Shown: positions 1 to 11,249 of the stretch, piece by piece
How the letters are laid out: each line of letters starts with the position of its first letter
Position numbering within the stretch: position 1 is the first letter of the stretch
Assembly: GCA_025642065.1 (NCBI GenBank)
Contig: JAODUP010000008.1
Location: 670,001-734,000 of the forward strand
Source: Paralvinella palmiformis
Lineage: Eukaryota > Annelida > Polychaeta > Terebellida > Alvinellidae
Direction: 5' to 3'
DNA length: 64,000 bases
Translations under genes and position numbers: made by a program
Notes under the pieces: generated by a model
Databases searched by the model: none
Told to the model about the DNA's origin: nothing
The model's input: the letters and a program-made list of their open reading frames with translations, nothing else

Positions 1-105
1 GACTGACTGACTGACTGATTGAGTGATTGATTGACTGCCTGACTGACTGATTGACTGAGTGAGTGAGTGAGCGATTGAATGAGTGAGTGAGCGCATCAAT
101 TAGTT
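1..105. repeat. GACT/GATT/GAGT tetranucleotide array
   Basis: Degenerate tandem tetranucleotides (GACT, GATT, GAGT) run from the window edge, so the array probably extends to the left. No coding content. Confidence 0.9.
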
Positions 106-129
106 AGACAGCCAGTCAGTAGCCAATAT

Positions 130-1080
130 GTCATTACCTAAACCCACTATGTTATCATACCAAATATGTCCCCCACCGTTTTTTTTATAACATTATAACT
201 TTATAATTAGCTGCCACGATGTCTCTATTGATGTAAATAGCCCTAAGCTAACATCAAGTCACCCTCCCAAATTCCAACCCCCCCCGCCCCCAACATACCC
301 CCAAGTGTTCATCTGAAAGAGATTTTTTGTAACCATTCCTTTATAGAGACAGCTTATTCTTCCGTTTATCGTAAAACAGAAGTTTTACTGAATATTAAAA
401 CACCAATTTACTTCACTAAAATAAATCTTTCTATCATCGAGTTAACATCGCCATAATTCTAGACGAACTAGTTTCGGCTGAAATACTATTCCGAGCAATA
501 AAGGTTAATTAGATTTTAAAGACGCGGTTCGCTTGTCGGGGATGTATCATTCTTCACCCGAAATATAGCCTCCGGTTTCTGGCGTAAATCACCGCGTAAC
601 GTTTATGCGATATTAAGAGCCGGCTGAGGCTTTCATGTTACGTTGACGGGAACACGAAGTCTTATCCGATTTATTGGGGGGGGGTTGGCATTGGGGTTGG
701 GCGTGGGGTGGCGGAATATCTCAAAATCGGCGCCTTTGTATATCAGAAATGAGATGGCCATTTTTGACGAGACACGTTAGGAGATCAGATGCTTTGTTCG
801 GGCATTTTCGGTATTTTAGACGTTTGGCGGTAAATAGTTTTGTCAATGATGATTGAACGAGTGTTGCTAGCATCTCCGTGATTTAGGTAATTTTAAGGTG
901 CACTTGGAGATGGCTACGTAAAAGATGAGTATCTAAATTAAATGCAAAATAGCATTGCGTCGCCTCTACTTACCTCGCAGTAGAGTAAAAACTGACACAT
1001 CTAATTGTTTGATATTAACTGTATGTCAACATATAATTAAACAGCAGTGTTTCGGCAGTAACATAATTAGTGTAATTGAT
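130..1080. other. Non-genic stretch, no gene seen
   Basis: No conserved protein, RNA gene or mobile-element signature was recognised. The part from about 500 to 800 is richer in CpG than its surroundings and includes a poly-G run near 677. The short open frames here lack recognisable motifs. Confidence 0.5.
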
Positions 1081-1084
1081 GCAT

Positions 1085-1249
<165 letters not shown>

Positions 1250-1619
1250 CATTGATGTTTTATTATAATAATCAACTACAATAACTATAAGAACAGACAT
1301 AACAAGTGGCCAGGGTTAAACCAATCATCATAATATCATCAATTATTGATTATCGGTCAACACTATAGATGTATATGATAACCATTATCTGTGATCAGGT
1401 AAACATCTCCGATTTCCGTACTCCAGTGGCTGTTAAACACTGAACAGAACATGTTAAGATCGGCATAGAGTACTCGATCCTCTCTCTCTCTCGAACCAAC
1501 AACCCACTACCAGCCCACCCCGACACCGTAAAGCTTCCCCGGTTGTCATGACGACACATAATACGCAGTACTAGACCATATGTGAAGGTTCCCAAACTAA
1601 AGTTGGACGATGGTGAACG

Positions 1620-1900
1620 ATCTGAGGGAATGGTCTTAGCACGTGATCTAAGGACGCGTTGTCAGCACGTGGTCTGAAGATATGATGTCGGGACACAGTC
1701 TGAGGACACCATCCGAAATCACCGTCCTAGGGCATGGGTCATCCTCCGGCTGAGATCACGTGATTTCAAGACCTGTCGTTCCACGATGATCTTTTAGGTC
1801 GTGGTGGTCTCATCCTAAGTCGCCAGTACGTGTTACTGATAAATGGTCTTACTGCCCGGATCTCAGGATATGATGTCGACTGTGTCATCACGTGACCAGA
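1620..1900. repeat. Degenerate repeat region with four CACGTG palindromes
   Basis: CACGTG occurs at 1640, 1666, 1757 and 1889, set among loosely repeated phrases of the type tctgaggac. It looks like a decayed tandem repeat of about 25-30 bp. CACGTG is also the classic E-box core, but nothing shows that it is used here. Confidence 0.5.
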
Positions 1901-1955
1901 TGGGATTTTGTTAGCACAATGTGTCTAAGCCATTTTCTGGAAACTGTATGTACAG

Positions 1956-2070
1956 CCTACTCTCTACCACCTACCATATAACCTACGATCTACCACCTAC
2001 CATATAAGCTAACATCTACTACCTACCATCTACCACCTACTATCTAACACCTACCATCTACGATCTAGCC
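1956..2070. repeat. CTACCA/CTACCT minisatellite, left part
   Basis: Imperfect hexamer-based tandem repeat built from ctacca, cctacc and tctacc units. The same repeat resumes at 2284, so the two blocks were probably one array before the intervening sequence arrived. Confidence 0.85.
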
Positions 2071-2283
2071 TAGGGTTAGTCTCAAGAGGTTTGGGCGCCC
2101 GTCATTCCACTATGCAGGACCCACATTATGGAATAAACTTCCAGACATATCTATTTAATATTGCATATTCTAAAAATGTAATTTTTATCTAGTCAACTCA
2201 CTTTTTATGTAAAACATCACAGAACAACATAGGTGAATGTGATGCTATATAAAATCACACATTATTATTATATATATATTCAT
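2071..2283 (+). mobile_element. Fragment of a non-LTR retrotransposon RT 3' end, inside the minisatellite
   Basis: From 2078 to about 2152 the plus strand reads a short peptide with the motif FHYAGPTLWNKLPDI before a stop. AGPxLWNxLP is typical of the region just C-terminal to the reverse transcriptase of jockey/CR1-like LINEs. Nothing else of the element is recognisable; the rest is AT-rich. It separates two blocks of the same CTACCA repeat. Confidence 0.6.
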
Positions 2284-2500
2284 AACACCTACCACCTACT
2301 AATTGCTACATCTTACCTACAATCTACCATTCTACCACCTACCGCTTATCATCTAACATACCTTCTACCACCAACTATCTACCACCTATCATCTACCACT
2401 TACCACCTACCACCTATCATATACCACCTACAATCTAACACCTACCACCTATCATCTAACACCTATCACCTACCATCTACCACCTATCACATACCGTCAT
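2284..2500. repeat. CTACCA/CTATCA minisatellite, right part
   Basis: Continuation of the hexamer-type repeat (taccacctacca, ctatcatcta). The open frame across it is a repeat artefact rich in Tyr-His-Leu. Confidence 0.85.
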
Positions 2501-2734
2501 ATTTATTATAATCGATGTTTCCCTGGGAAGACGTACCTAACCCCCCCCCCCCCTCCCATATGTCCTATATATGACCAGCTCCGACGTTAAACCCGTCACT
2601 GTTTTATCATTATCATAATGTTTTGATTATGATATTATAATAAATTTTCCTATCTTCAAACATACGTTATGATTTGTGTCATGCCTCGGTTCAGTCATCG
2701 CCCAAGATGAAGGAAGTGAACGCAGAACCTATTT

Positions 2735-2830
2735 TATGACCTATATCTATTATTATGACCTATATTATGACCTATATTTGTATGACCTATAATCGTATGA
2801 CCTATATTTTTGTGACCTCTATTATAGCCT
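2735..2830. repeat. TATGACCTATAT tandem repeat
   Basis: Six to seven imperfect copies of a unit close to tatgacctatat. No gene. Confidence 0.8.
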
Positions 2831-2924
2831 TATATTTACAGGTCACTAATAGTGTTATTGTTGTTGGTGACGTGAACGTGACAAATACCATTGTCAAAGG
2901 TTTAAACACTCTTATTGATAAATG

Positions 2925-2957
<33 letters not shown>

Positions 2958-3470
2958 GAAATGGAGGTTGGCAGATATCTATCTAGTCATTTATATTGCT
3001 CAGATGTGATTATATTATCTACATTTTATAGCCAGATTTCCTGTAATTTGGATATTTTATCTTACTCATAATGAATAAAATGAATATTAAGAACTTGTTC
3101 ATGGAGGAATCATGGATGATGGTAGTGCGATGTTTGGCGAAAACAAAAGAAATGTGATTCATTCAGAAAGAAAAGAAACCCTGTTAAAATATGATCATTT
3201 GGGTATAAATTAATAAAATGCCGAGTCATAACCAAATATTTCGGGGGAGTCTTTAATGGCCGCCTCCAAATTAATTAACAAGTTTAGTGCAATCCAGAAA
3301 TGTGCTGGTTTCTCGGTCGTAGACTATCATGACGTTTTCTGAAAATGAACTGTATTGGTCATCATAACGTCAACACAAACTTTAAACCCATCGTGTATAT
3401 TTCTGAAATATTGACTGACTACATTGCCGTCTCCACTGAATTATTTCAAATAAAGGGGGACGTTAAAAGG

Positions 3471-3504
3471 GGTATTTCGGCTCCATCTTTCCGTACTGCT
3501 TCCC
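3471..3504 (+). repeat. 34-bp dispersed repeat, copy 1
   Basis: Begins GGTATTTCGGCTCCATC and ends GTACTGCTTCCC. It matches 27927-27960 with two mismatches in 34 bp, so it is part of an interspersed repeat whose limits I cannot set. Confidence 0.7.
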
Positions 3505-3760
3505 TGTGAGTGGTGGGGGAGAGGTTTTCTCAACCACCCAAACATAGAGGCTGTGATGAATAAGCGACAGCCTGGGGATTCTGCCCGAACAACAAAACAA
3601 CTAACTACATCAATTTATCTGTGTCTAGCACAATAGCTTTGTTGTATAGAGAACTTGTTAGGTTTATCTGATTGTTGTATTTATTAAAGATGATATCTAG
3701 ATGATCACTGAAATAAAATAAATAAAAACTGCTAATCATTGCTAAAACAAATATTGTACA

Positions 3761-4119
3761 GTGAGTGAGTGAGTGAGTGAGTGAGTGAGTGAGGTGGATG
3801 GGTGGGTGTGTCGGTGAGTGAGTGTGTGAGTGAGTGAATGAGTGAGTGAGTGAGTAGATTTTGTGATGGTGGGGGGGTGGTGGTGGTGGTGGTAAAGTGG
3901 TGGGTGGTAGGGAATTAGGGGGCTTGGTATGAGTGAGGGGAGTGAGTGAGGTGGTTGGTGGGGTGGAGTGGGAGTGGTGGTGGGGTGAGTGAGTGGGAGT
4001 TGAGGTGAGTGAGTGAGTGGATTGGTTGGATGAGTGAGTGAGTGGATTGGATGAGTGAGTGAGTGAATTGGATGAGTGGCTGGGTGAGTGAGTGAGTGGA
4101 TGAGTGATTGATTGAGTGG

Positions 4120-4164
<45 letters not shown>

Positions 4165-4300
4165 GTGAGTGAGTGAGTGAGTGAGTGAGTGAGTGAGTGA
4201 GTGAGTGAGTGAGTGAGTGAGTGAGTGAGTGAGTGAGTGGTGAGTGAGTGAGTGAGTGAGTGAGTGAGTGAGCGAGCGAGCGAGCGAGCGAGCGAGTGAT
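3761..4300. repeat. Large GTGA-type microsatellite (about 540 bp)
   Basis: Long array of GTGA/GAGT units with interruptions by GGTGGT, a perfect GATT block near 4110-4162 and a GAGC block at 4270-4296. Both flanks are ordinary AT-rich DNA. Confidence 0.97.
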
Positions 4301-4511
4301 CGCTTTATTGAGTTTAGTAGCCTCTCTAACGGGATGAAATCAGATAACCATGTCTCAATTTGGGTTTTATATTATTGAAGAAACGTGCTGCAGACATTGA
4401 CAATATTCGAATTAGATATCTCGACTTAGTGTGGGCTATACGAGAAATGTTTCAAGAAATTGATAACCTTAATGTGGATCGGTCTACTGATGGATGAAAC
4501 AATTCACAGAT

Positions 4512-4860
4512 AATGGTAAGTAAGTAAGTAATTTATTCACCAACAACATCGTGATATAATAATACAGGTACATAATATGTTAAATTGTCTCTCCATAAAT
4601 GTGATGTTGTTAGCCAGGACAGCCGATAGACATAAAGACTGTCTTCCCCGGCGTCCCGAGACAAAATTAAACACATAAAAACAAATAAATCAGCATTAAC
4701 TCGAGATGATATGCAATAATGATTGGTGAGTGATGATGAAGGTAGATGCTGCTGTCCGATCGTGGAGTCTGTCGCTAATGAAAGATGGAATATGATCAAA
4801 CACGTTGATCGTACCTCCGACCTCGACGCCAAGAATCTGTGAAGCAAAACCACAGCTTTA
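4512..4860 (-). mobile_element. Probable retroelement 3' end with (ACTT)n tail
   Basis: Read on the minus strand, the segment ends with AATAAATTACTTACTTACTT, a poly(A)-type signal followed by a short tandem tail as in non-LTR elements and SINEs. The body upstream is more GC-rich than its surroundings, with a 106-codon open frame that I do not recognise. Family and 5' limit are unknown. Confidence 0.45.
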
Positions 4861-6390
4861 ATAATTATTTTGTGGCGAATATCTTGTTTAGATTATTCTA
4901 TTAACATTACATTTTATTGCCACGACAATAATCACTCTATCAATTATATCTCTAACGTTTTACTTAAATTATGCGCCTTTTGTGGGTAGAAACGTCGTAA
5001 TAGGTTTGTGTTTACGCGGATCAATCACTGCCAAGTGGTCGTTTCTTTTTATAGCAAAACATGGATCCATGTTCAGTGTTGGTACACTGAAAGTGATGAC
5101 GTTATACGCACAACCGGATTAGATAAATGAGATAATTTCGCGCCTCGATTATCAAAAACCCACGTCTAGCCATTGACCCGAAAGAAAACTAAACCGTGCA
5201 CGCGCGCCGATTTGATGGCAAACAGGTCCCAACTTCCGGTCGTGGCCAAAAGGAAAGCGGACTGCTAAAATCAGGTTATAAACATAGTGAATTATTGTTG
5301 CATAAGCCATAATGCAAAAGGAATATATTTTCATCGTTAAGGAAAACATTTAAAATAGGTGTTAAAGCATTTTGTTGAGGTAAATTAATCTTAACTATTA
5401 TTGTTATATTTAGCCTGTTCGACAACTCGTCTCTGGCGTTATATCCCAACTAAACTAGATCTACGGACTTGCATAAAAATATATTTACATATTTTATGGC
5501 ATGTAATAGGCCAGGAGTAATTCTGATTGTCTGCACACACAAAATTATAATACACACATCACAATACATGTCCGTATTCACGGGTTGAAAACTCGAAGCG
5601 CAGCCGCTTCAACATTGCTTTTTCCCCTAACTGAGTGTTCGGTCTAGTTTTCTTTCAGGTCAATGTTTGGAATGGACTGTTTTTGAAGAAAAAAAACTAA
5701 GACTTAATAGTTTAGTTTAAATATGCTTGTTGTCTATTTGTGATATGTCTTCTTGGCTGTAAACTGCATATTATCGCCCAAGGGAGACGAGGAATTTATT
5801 TAATCTGACAGTTTCTTTTACGCATTTTGTTTCATTGTATAATACATGTACTCTAATAACAACATAGAAAGTTGAACTTCATATGTAGCTATAATGATTC
5901 AGTTAGTATAATTATAATATGTCTACTAGTACACGTGTATTATTACATTTATATCACCACATTTGTTATCGCGCTTTGTTGACATCTGTAGGCGATTTTT
6001 TTCCGTTTCCATTAACTACGTGTAACTATAAACACAACATCGGTGTGCATTGTGAATATACAAGATCTCTGGCGTCTGACAGATATCACACTGACTGAAT
6101 GTATGAATGGAATACGGAAAATCACGCAATAGTTCTTGTATCTTTTCAAAAAATAGCGTCCATGGAAAGCACTGAAATTGCGTCCCTTTCCAAACATCTG
6201 ACACCAATCTATCAGATAACTTTACTATAGAATCAGCTCAAAAATACCAGTCAGTGGCGCCCCCTTCAAGTGGCGACCAGGGCACGAGCCAAACTTGTCT
6301 GGTTGATGACTGGTTGATGACGACTGTACACAATAGTACACAACTACCAGATTGGCGACAATTACTGGATTACCTACTTATTACTACTTT
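4861..6390. other. Non-genic AT-rich stretch
   Basis: No conserved exon or repeat family was recognised on either strand. Short open frames here (for example 5152-5349 and 6012-6207, minus) lack known motifs and plausible splice partners. Confidence 0.5.
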
Positions 6391-6398
6391 AATTTTTA

Positions 6399-6950
6399 TC
6401 AGAGAGAGTGTCCAGCCATCAAGATGCTGATCAGGTCTACCTTAGATTTTGTGTTCATCTCTCCTCCGGGCTTTGCTAATGATTGTGGAAATGAAGACAG
6501 CTCGTGCTTAATCATTTCTACTGTTCGACCTGCGATAACAACATTGAGCAGACGCTGCAGTAGATTCTTGTCAGCTTTGATTGTTTTCTCTACATTTTGT
6601 GTAGTAGACACTTTAGTTTTGTACAGGTGGGGAAATGTCTTTGAATGATGATTCTTTAGTGCATCATAAAAACCTGTGGTTCCCTCCACTAGTCGTTCCT
6701 TCGCATTGGTGATGACAACCTGCATTCTTCTCTCTTCTGCAGTTAAGAGATCACTGACCACCTCACATGGTGCAGTGTCTTTTGTTGCCAGGGACTCCAG
6801 AGGTTTGTCCATAGTCTTTGAGTAGGTGTATCCATCCTCTTCTGCTAATTTCATGTGTAACCTGAACATATCAAATTCTCGGAGCTGCGTAGCAAGCTTC
6901 TTCACATCATCAGCATCACGGTTAGAGCAAGGCATCATCCATTCGCTCAT
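6399..6950 (-). CDS. Uncharacterised 183-aa ORF, fragment of a multicopy animal protein family
   Basis: A continuous 183-codon frame (ATG at 6950) stands out in a region otherwise full of stops. The middle part reads LATKDTAPCEVVSDLLTAEE and the C-terminal part contains KHELSSFPQSLAKPGGEMNT. From memory, this order of motifs (a KDxxxxEVxxDLLxAEE block, then an HELSxxPxSLxxxxGxM block, then a K-rich helix) is shared by long uncharacterised proteins present in many copies in invertebrate and fish genomes, probably mobile-element derived. Those proteins continue into a region with an IIDG-type motif that is absent here, so this is probably a truncated copy. A (TA)n tract lies just upstream. No signal peptide or membrane segment is seen. 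It could also be an exon of a larger gene, but I found no flanking exons. Confidence 0.45.
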   Translation of the reverse strand: MSEWMMPCSNRDADDVKKLATQLREFDMFRLHMKLAEEDGYTYSKTMDKPLESLATKDTAPCEVVSDLLTAEERRMQVVITNAKERLVEGTTGFYDALKNHHSKTFPHLYKTKVSTTQNVEKTIKADKNLLQRLLNVVIAGRTVEMIKHELSSFPQSLAKPGGEMNTKSKVDLISILMAGHSL

Positions 6951-6983
6951 TCCAACTATAATTTAATATAATTTAGTGTAATA

Positions 6984-7041
<58 letters not shown>
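6984..7041. repeat. (AT)n microsatellite
   Basis: About 58 bp of uninterrupted AT dinucleotides. Confidence 0.97.
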
Positions 7042-7044
<3 letters not shown>

Positions 7045-7469
7045 ATGAACTGAAGTATATTCATATCACTAATCATATCGTAGCAGTATGTATGGCTGGT
7101 TCATACCACGCCAATAACATTTACAACTAAATACATTTTGCTATATCTCGTGTAGAGAATAGTTTAACAGCTTCTTGAATTCAGAAGAGTGTAGCTCGCG
7201 AAGTGACAATTATTACAAATATTGCCATTGATTATTAACAAAGTCATCAATCAGTATTTGTAAGCAAATATATTCGCATAAATTATTAAAAATCATTATA
7301 AATCATTTCGCTGATGAAGTCAATATCAGCGATTGGTCGATATCTTTGTCACAGCTTACATGTTTAATTAAGCCAATAGATGGCTATGTACGGGTTATTT
7401 ATATAGTTTTTCCCCCGCTCATATGAAGATCTTGGAATTATTACTTCTGATATTTGGCTAACACTGTCT

Positions 7470-8703
7470 ATTTATATTGAAAAGGCTACATTTTATGATG
7501 TTCGCGATGTTGCCTTGGAGTGGTTCGGGAACTATTTGATAAACAGGTCCCGATTTATCTCATACCATCACATACACTCTGCCAGTCACAGCATCATCAC
7601 CTGTAGGGTTCCTCAAGGAAGTGTCTTCGGCCCACTCCTATTAAGCATCTAAACAAATGATTTACCACATGCATTAACATATTTAAAATGCATCTTATTT
7701 CCAGACGATACAACAATATCTTTCACGTTTGAAAAGCCAAAACAATTACCACGAAATACCGAAAATGACATGAGAGCATTATCAGACTGGTTCTATGCAA
7801 ACAGATTATCATTGAATGTTCAGAAGACAAATTTTGTTGTGTTTGCTCCAAAGAACACAAACAATAACATAACATCCATCACACTGGGAAATCAACAAAT
7901 ATTAAGAGTCAACAATGCAAAATTCCCAGATATTTATATAGACGACGGACTTGAGTGGGATGACCACATCAATCATATTGTCAAAAGGTTTTCCAATGGA
8001 TCATATGCACTTCATACGGCCAAAAACATATTTGTCTGCCGATAATTTAATTTACAATCATTATACTACAGTCTTATTCATTCTCATCTTGTACAATGTT
8101 ATGTGGATCAGCATATCAATACAGACTGCATAAACTTGAAATATTATAGAAGAAATTAATCAGAAATATGTGCAATGCTAGATACAATTCACTGACAACT
8201 CCACTATTTTAAGCAGCTCAAATTAATGGACATATATAATATCCAACTCTCCAAATTAATGTATTCATACACCACTGGTACTTTACTTATTCCGTTACAA
8301 ATAATATTTACAAATAATTATCTTGTACACAGTCATCAAATACGTCATTCCCTCATGCCATAGCGATAACCTTTATTCACCAATGCCCTAAAAACTTGGC
8401 TAGCTTTGCCAGGGCAACGTGAAAAACTGCAAGTCAGTGAAATTATTCAACCAACGAATAAAGAAATATTACTTAAGAACTTATTGAGATCACTAGTCAC
8501 ATTGCCTTGCTGCATCATCATCTCTACTCGAAGATATAACATAACGCTATATGTTAGAATGACTTATTGTCCTAATTTGTGGGTGGTCTGTACTTGTACA
8601 GATTTAACATCTTTGGTGCAACCCCAAACTGTCTCTGCCATGTACTCGCTTCATTTAGTGTATATGTATGTAATCCCATTCTAGATTCTGTTTAAAATAA
8701 ATA

Positions 8704-8734
<31 letters not shown>

Positions 8735-8735
8735 A
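7470..8735 (+). mobile_element. Decayed jockey/CR1-like LINE, RT domain to 3' end
   Basis: The plus strand carries reverse-transcriptase motifs in order: VPQGSVFGPLLLSI near 7605-7650, then a stop, then NDLPHAL, then FPDDTTIS near 7700 where active enzymes have F/YADD. The conserved LSLNVQKTNFVVF stretch follows near 7810. A 91-codon open stretch (7770-8045) covers this last part. Further downstream only weak similarity to LINE C-termini remains, with several stops. The copy ends with AATAAATATAT followed by a (TGAT)n tail at 8706-8735, typical of these elements. The 5' part (endonuclease) is missing. It is a dead copy; family assignment between jockey and CR1 is not certain. Confidence 0.8.
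8706..8735. repeat. (TGAT)n tail of the LINE copy
   Basis: About seven TGAT units immediately after an AATAAA-type signal, forming the 3' tail of the upstream LINE. Confidence 0.85.
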
Positions 8736-8759
8736 TACTAGCTCAGTACAGTGTACAAA

Positions 8760-9640
8760 TATAGTCAAATCAGTTGAAAACGTATAATTCCTTTTTTACA
8801 TAGAACTCGGAACAGATGGCGTGTCATGTAAACAAACAGATCTACCAGTGATTGTTCAGAGCATATCTCACTAAAGCACCAAATTGAGACTCTAATTGTG
8901 GGCAGAGTTTTATTATAGTCCTTCAGAGCCCCTTATTGTCGCCTTATTTGAGGACTTTCTGGGTAGAGTTGGCTCCTTTAAATAATCTCACCCCACCCCC
9001 TCCATCCCATAGCAAAAGCTAATTTCTCATTTTCGTATTTGACACACTCTATGTGATTGCTACCATCTTGTATATAGCAAATGATATTACTATCAACATG
9101 AATTATCGCTCAATCGTAACTAGGTTATTATGATTGAGAGTGATACATTTGTCTTCGGCGTGTTAGCCTTGTAATTATTATTGTAAAGAAATGAAGTGTA
9201 TTTATTCTAATATTAAACAGATAGCTAATTAGTACTAGTGGGCTACGTCACGCTGTTTCAATGGTGTTACGAATATTCTTGTAGTAATGTTTTATAAATC
9301 GCGGCTGGCCACACAAATATTAGTGTCAACCTCCGAGAAATGAAACAAGTAAAAAGATAAAAGTGTCAACAAAACCACGAGTTCTTAGAAAACAGGACAA
9401 CTATCATTGGTATCAATTATTATTTATTGGTTCTATATTTATTAATATATTACGTAACAATCAGGTGTTCACTTTGATCCCGACTGCGCTTGTTATGCAG
9501 CCAGTACTTAGATCAAAACATGGCATTTTACTGGCGCTGGATGTTATACTCGTGTGTGGTACGTTTTGTTAGAGCCATCATCTCGTCTGATACATTAAAC
9601 TCATAGCATCACCTGTTGTTGATGAGCTTGCACTGTAAAA
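8760..9640. other. Non-genic stretch, nothing recognised
   Basis: AT-rich sequence without conserved reading frames. The 69-codon frame at 9363-9572 has no recognisable motif. Confidence 0.45.
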
Positions 9641-9649
9641 GTGCCGTGA

Positions 9650-11240
9650 CCGTGTCCATGTTAAGGTTCTGATGACATTCTGTATGCACTTTCCGGACAA
9701 CGAAAAACGCTCTCTCTCAATCAACATTGCTGTGTAGCAAGCTCCTCAGAATAGAGACCATTACTTATGCAAGTTCGGGGAACCGCACTGTCCCATTGCC
9801 ATCTTCATCTTCATGATTTCACCCCAGTAACGGTTAACCGATTTCTGTACACCACTTTCTTCCATCCAGGTCTCAGTTCCGTCCATAAGCTGGTAGTACT
9901 CAAATTCTTCTCTGATGATCTCTTGGTCAATAAGAGGACAAAAACGTTCAGCCAGACGAGCATTTGAAGCATACGTTAGTTCATCGTGTTAGGTTTGTTC
10001 CAGCACAATCAAGTCATTTATCACTCTGTCGTCGAATCGGAAAAGCTTCACCATTTTCCGCACAAAAGCTTAGTAGAATTGCGAACATTCCTAAAGAAGT
10101 TCGCCTCTACTGCCTCTTCGATGGAATCATCTGTGTCAACTTGATCTCTCTAACATCAGCCTATTTACCTGCTTCATCTGTACAGACTTCACCATCAACT
10201 TACGCATTAGGCGTGTCATATCGGGAAGCAAATAGCTAATACACGTTTCATCTGTCTGGAAGAATTTGCTGAAGTCATTCATGGCAGACAGGATGAAGTG
10301 GAGGAAGAACAGGGTGAATTTTGGTTTGAGGGTCGTTGAGCTGCCCCATTGCACCTTTTAGTCTCCAGTACTTCTCTACATCATTATGGCTGGTGAAGTA
10401 TGCCACCAAAGTTGTGTAGTAGGTGGGCACACGCTCCACAATACCCAGAAGAGAGCACTAGCGAGTTGGGCAGCGCTTTAATACTTGCATTTGCTCAACA
10501 TCTGTAAATACTTCAAGCTTCTTCAAAGTCTCTCTTCTCTCCACACTTTGATCACAAAGTGGAAATAAATATCTACAAAGAAATCATCCACAATACAGAT
10601 ACCGTCTTCATACCCACCGCCACACACAGGTTTTTCTAGGTGACAGATGCAGACAAAATGTTGGATACATTTGGCTGCTTCCCTTTGACACGTGTGAGCA
10701 TAGAGTTTCGCGAGCCGATGATCACATTGCAGTTGTCACTTGCAAACCTGACAACATTCCGACACGAAATCTCGAGACCCTTCAGCGAGTCTTCCAATAC
10801 ATTGAATTTCCTTGCGCTGATGCCGCCATTACAGATGGGCATGTCCAGGATGCTGGTCTTTGCGGCTGCTGATATGCTGTCCAAGCAGATAACGAAGATA
10901 GCCGGTCGCTTTCAGCTCATTACTTTCATCTACCATAAAAGAAAACAGATCAGTTTTACATCGCTCAATAATTGGCTTTGTAGCTTCTGTGGCCAGACAA
11001 CTCTTTATGATCGGCGTTGTATTCGTCCGCTTGCATCGGAATGATCTGGAAACATTACTTTCACCAAGTCGGTGAAGTGGTCGGGTACAGACGCCGAGAG
11101 GTTATGATCGGCCACAAACTGTGTAAAGAGTACCTGTGCCTTTGTGATGGCGGGGACGAGATGCGGTTTCACATCGAAGAACGGCGTCATTGGTGCGTTT
11201 TTTCGCCTTCGCCTCATTTGTTGTGTAGTGCGGTGGCCAG
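9650..11240 (-). pseudogene. Decayed hAT-like transposase
   Basis: On the minus strand, separate open pieces align in order to one transposase-like protein family that is common in invertebrates. Near 11190-11050 it reads LFTQFVADHNLSASVPDHF and then TDLVKVMFPD. Near 10870-10640 it reads ILDMPICNGGISARKF, RNVVRFASDNCNVIIGSRNS and LTRVKGKQPNV. Near 10354-10140 it reads LFFLHFILSAMNDF and then KFFQTDE. The VADHxxxLxKxMFPD, FASDxxNVxxGxRNS and KQPxV blocks are the recognised signature, from memory, of a hAT/ZBED-related family. The pieces lie in different frames and are interrupted by stops, so no functional protein is expected. Terminal inverted repeats were not located. Confidence 0.7.
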
Positions 11241-11249
11241 GTACATACT

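Noticed and set aside
2233..2511. 92-codon frame rich in Tyr-His-Leu
   Set aside because: It follows the CTACCA minisatellite.
3761..4300. CRISPR array or centromeric satellite
   Set aside because: It is a simple tetranucleotide microsatellite without spacers or a long unit.
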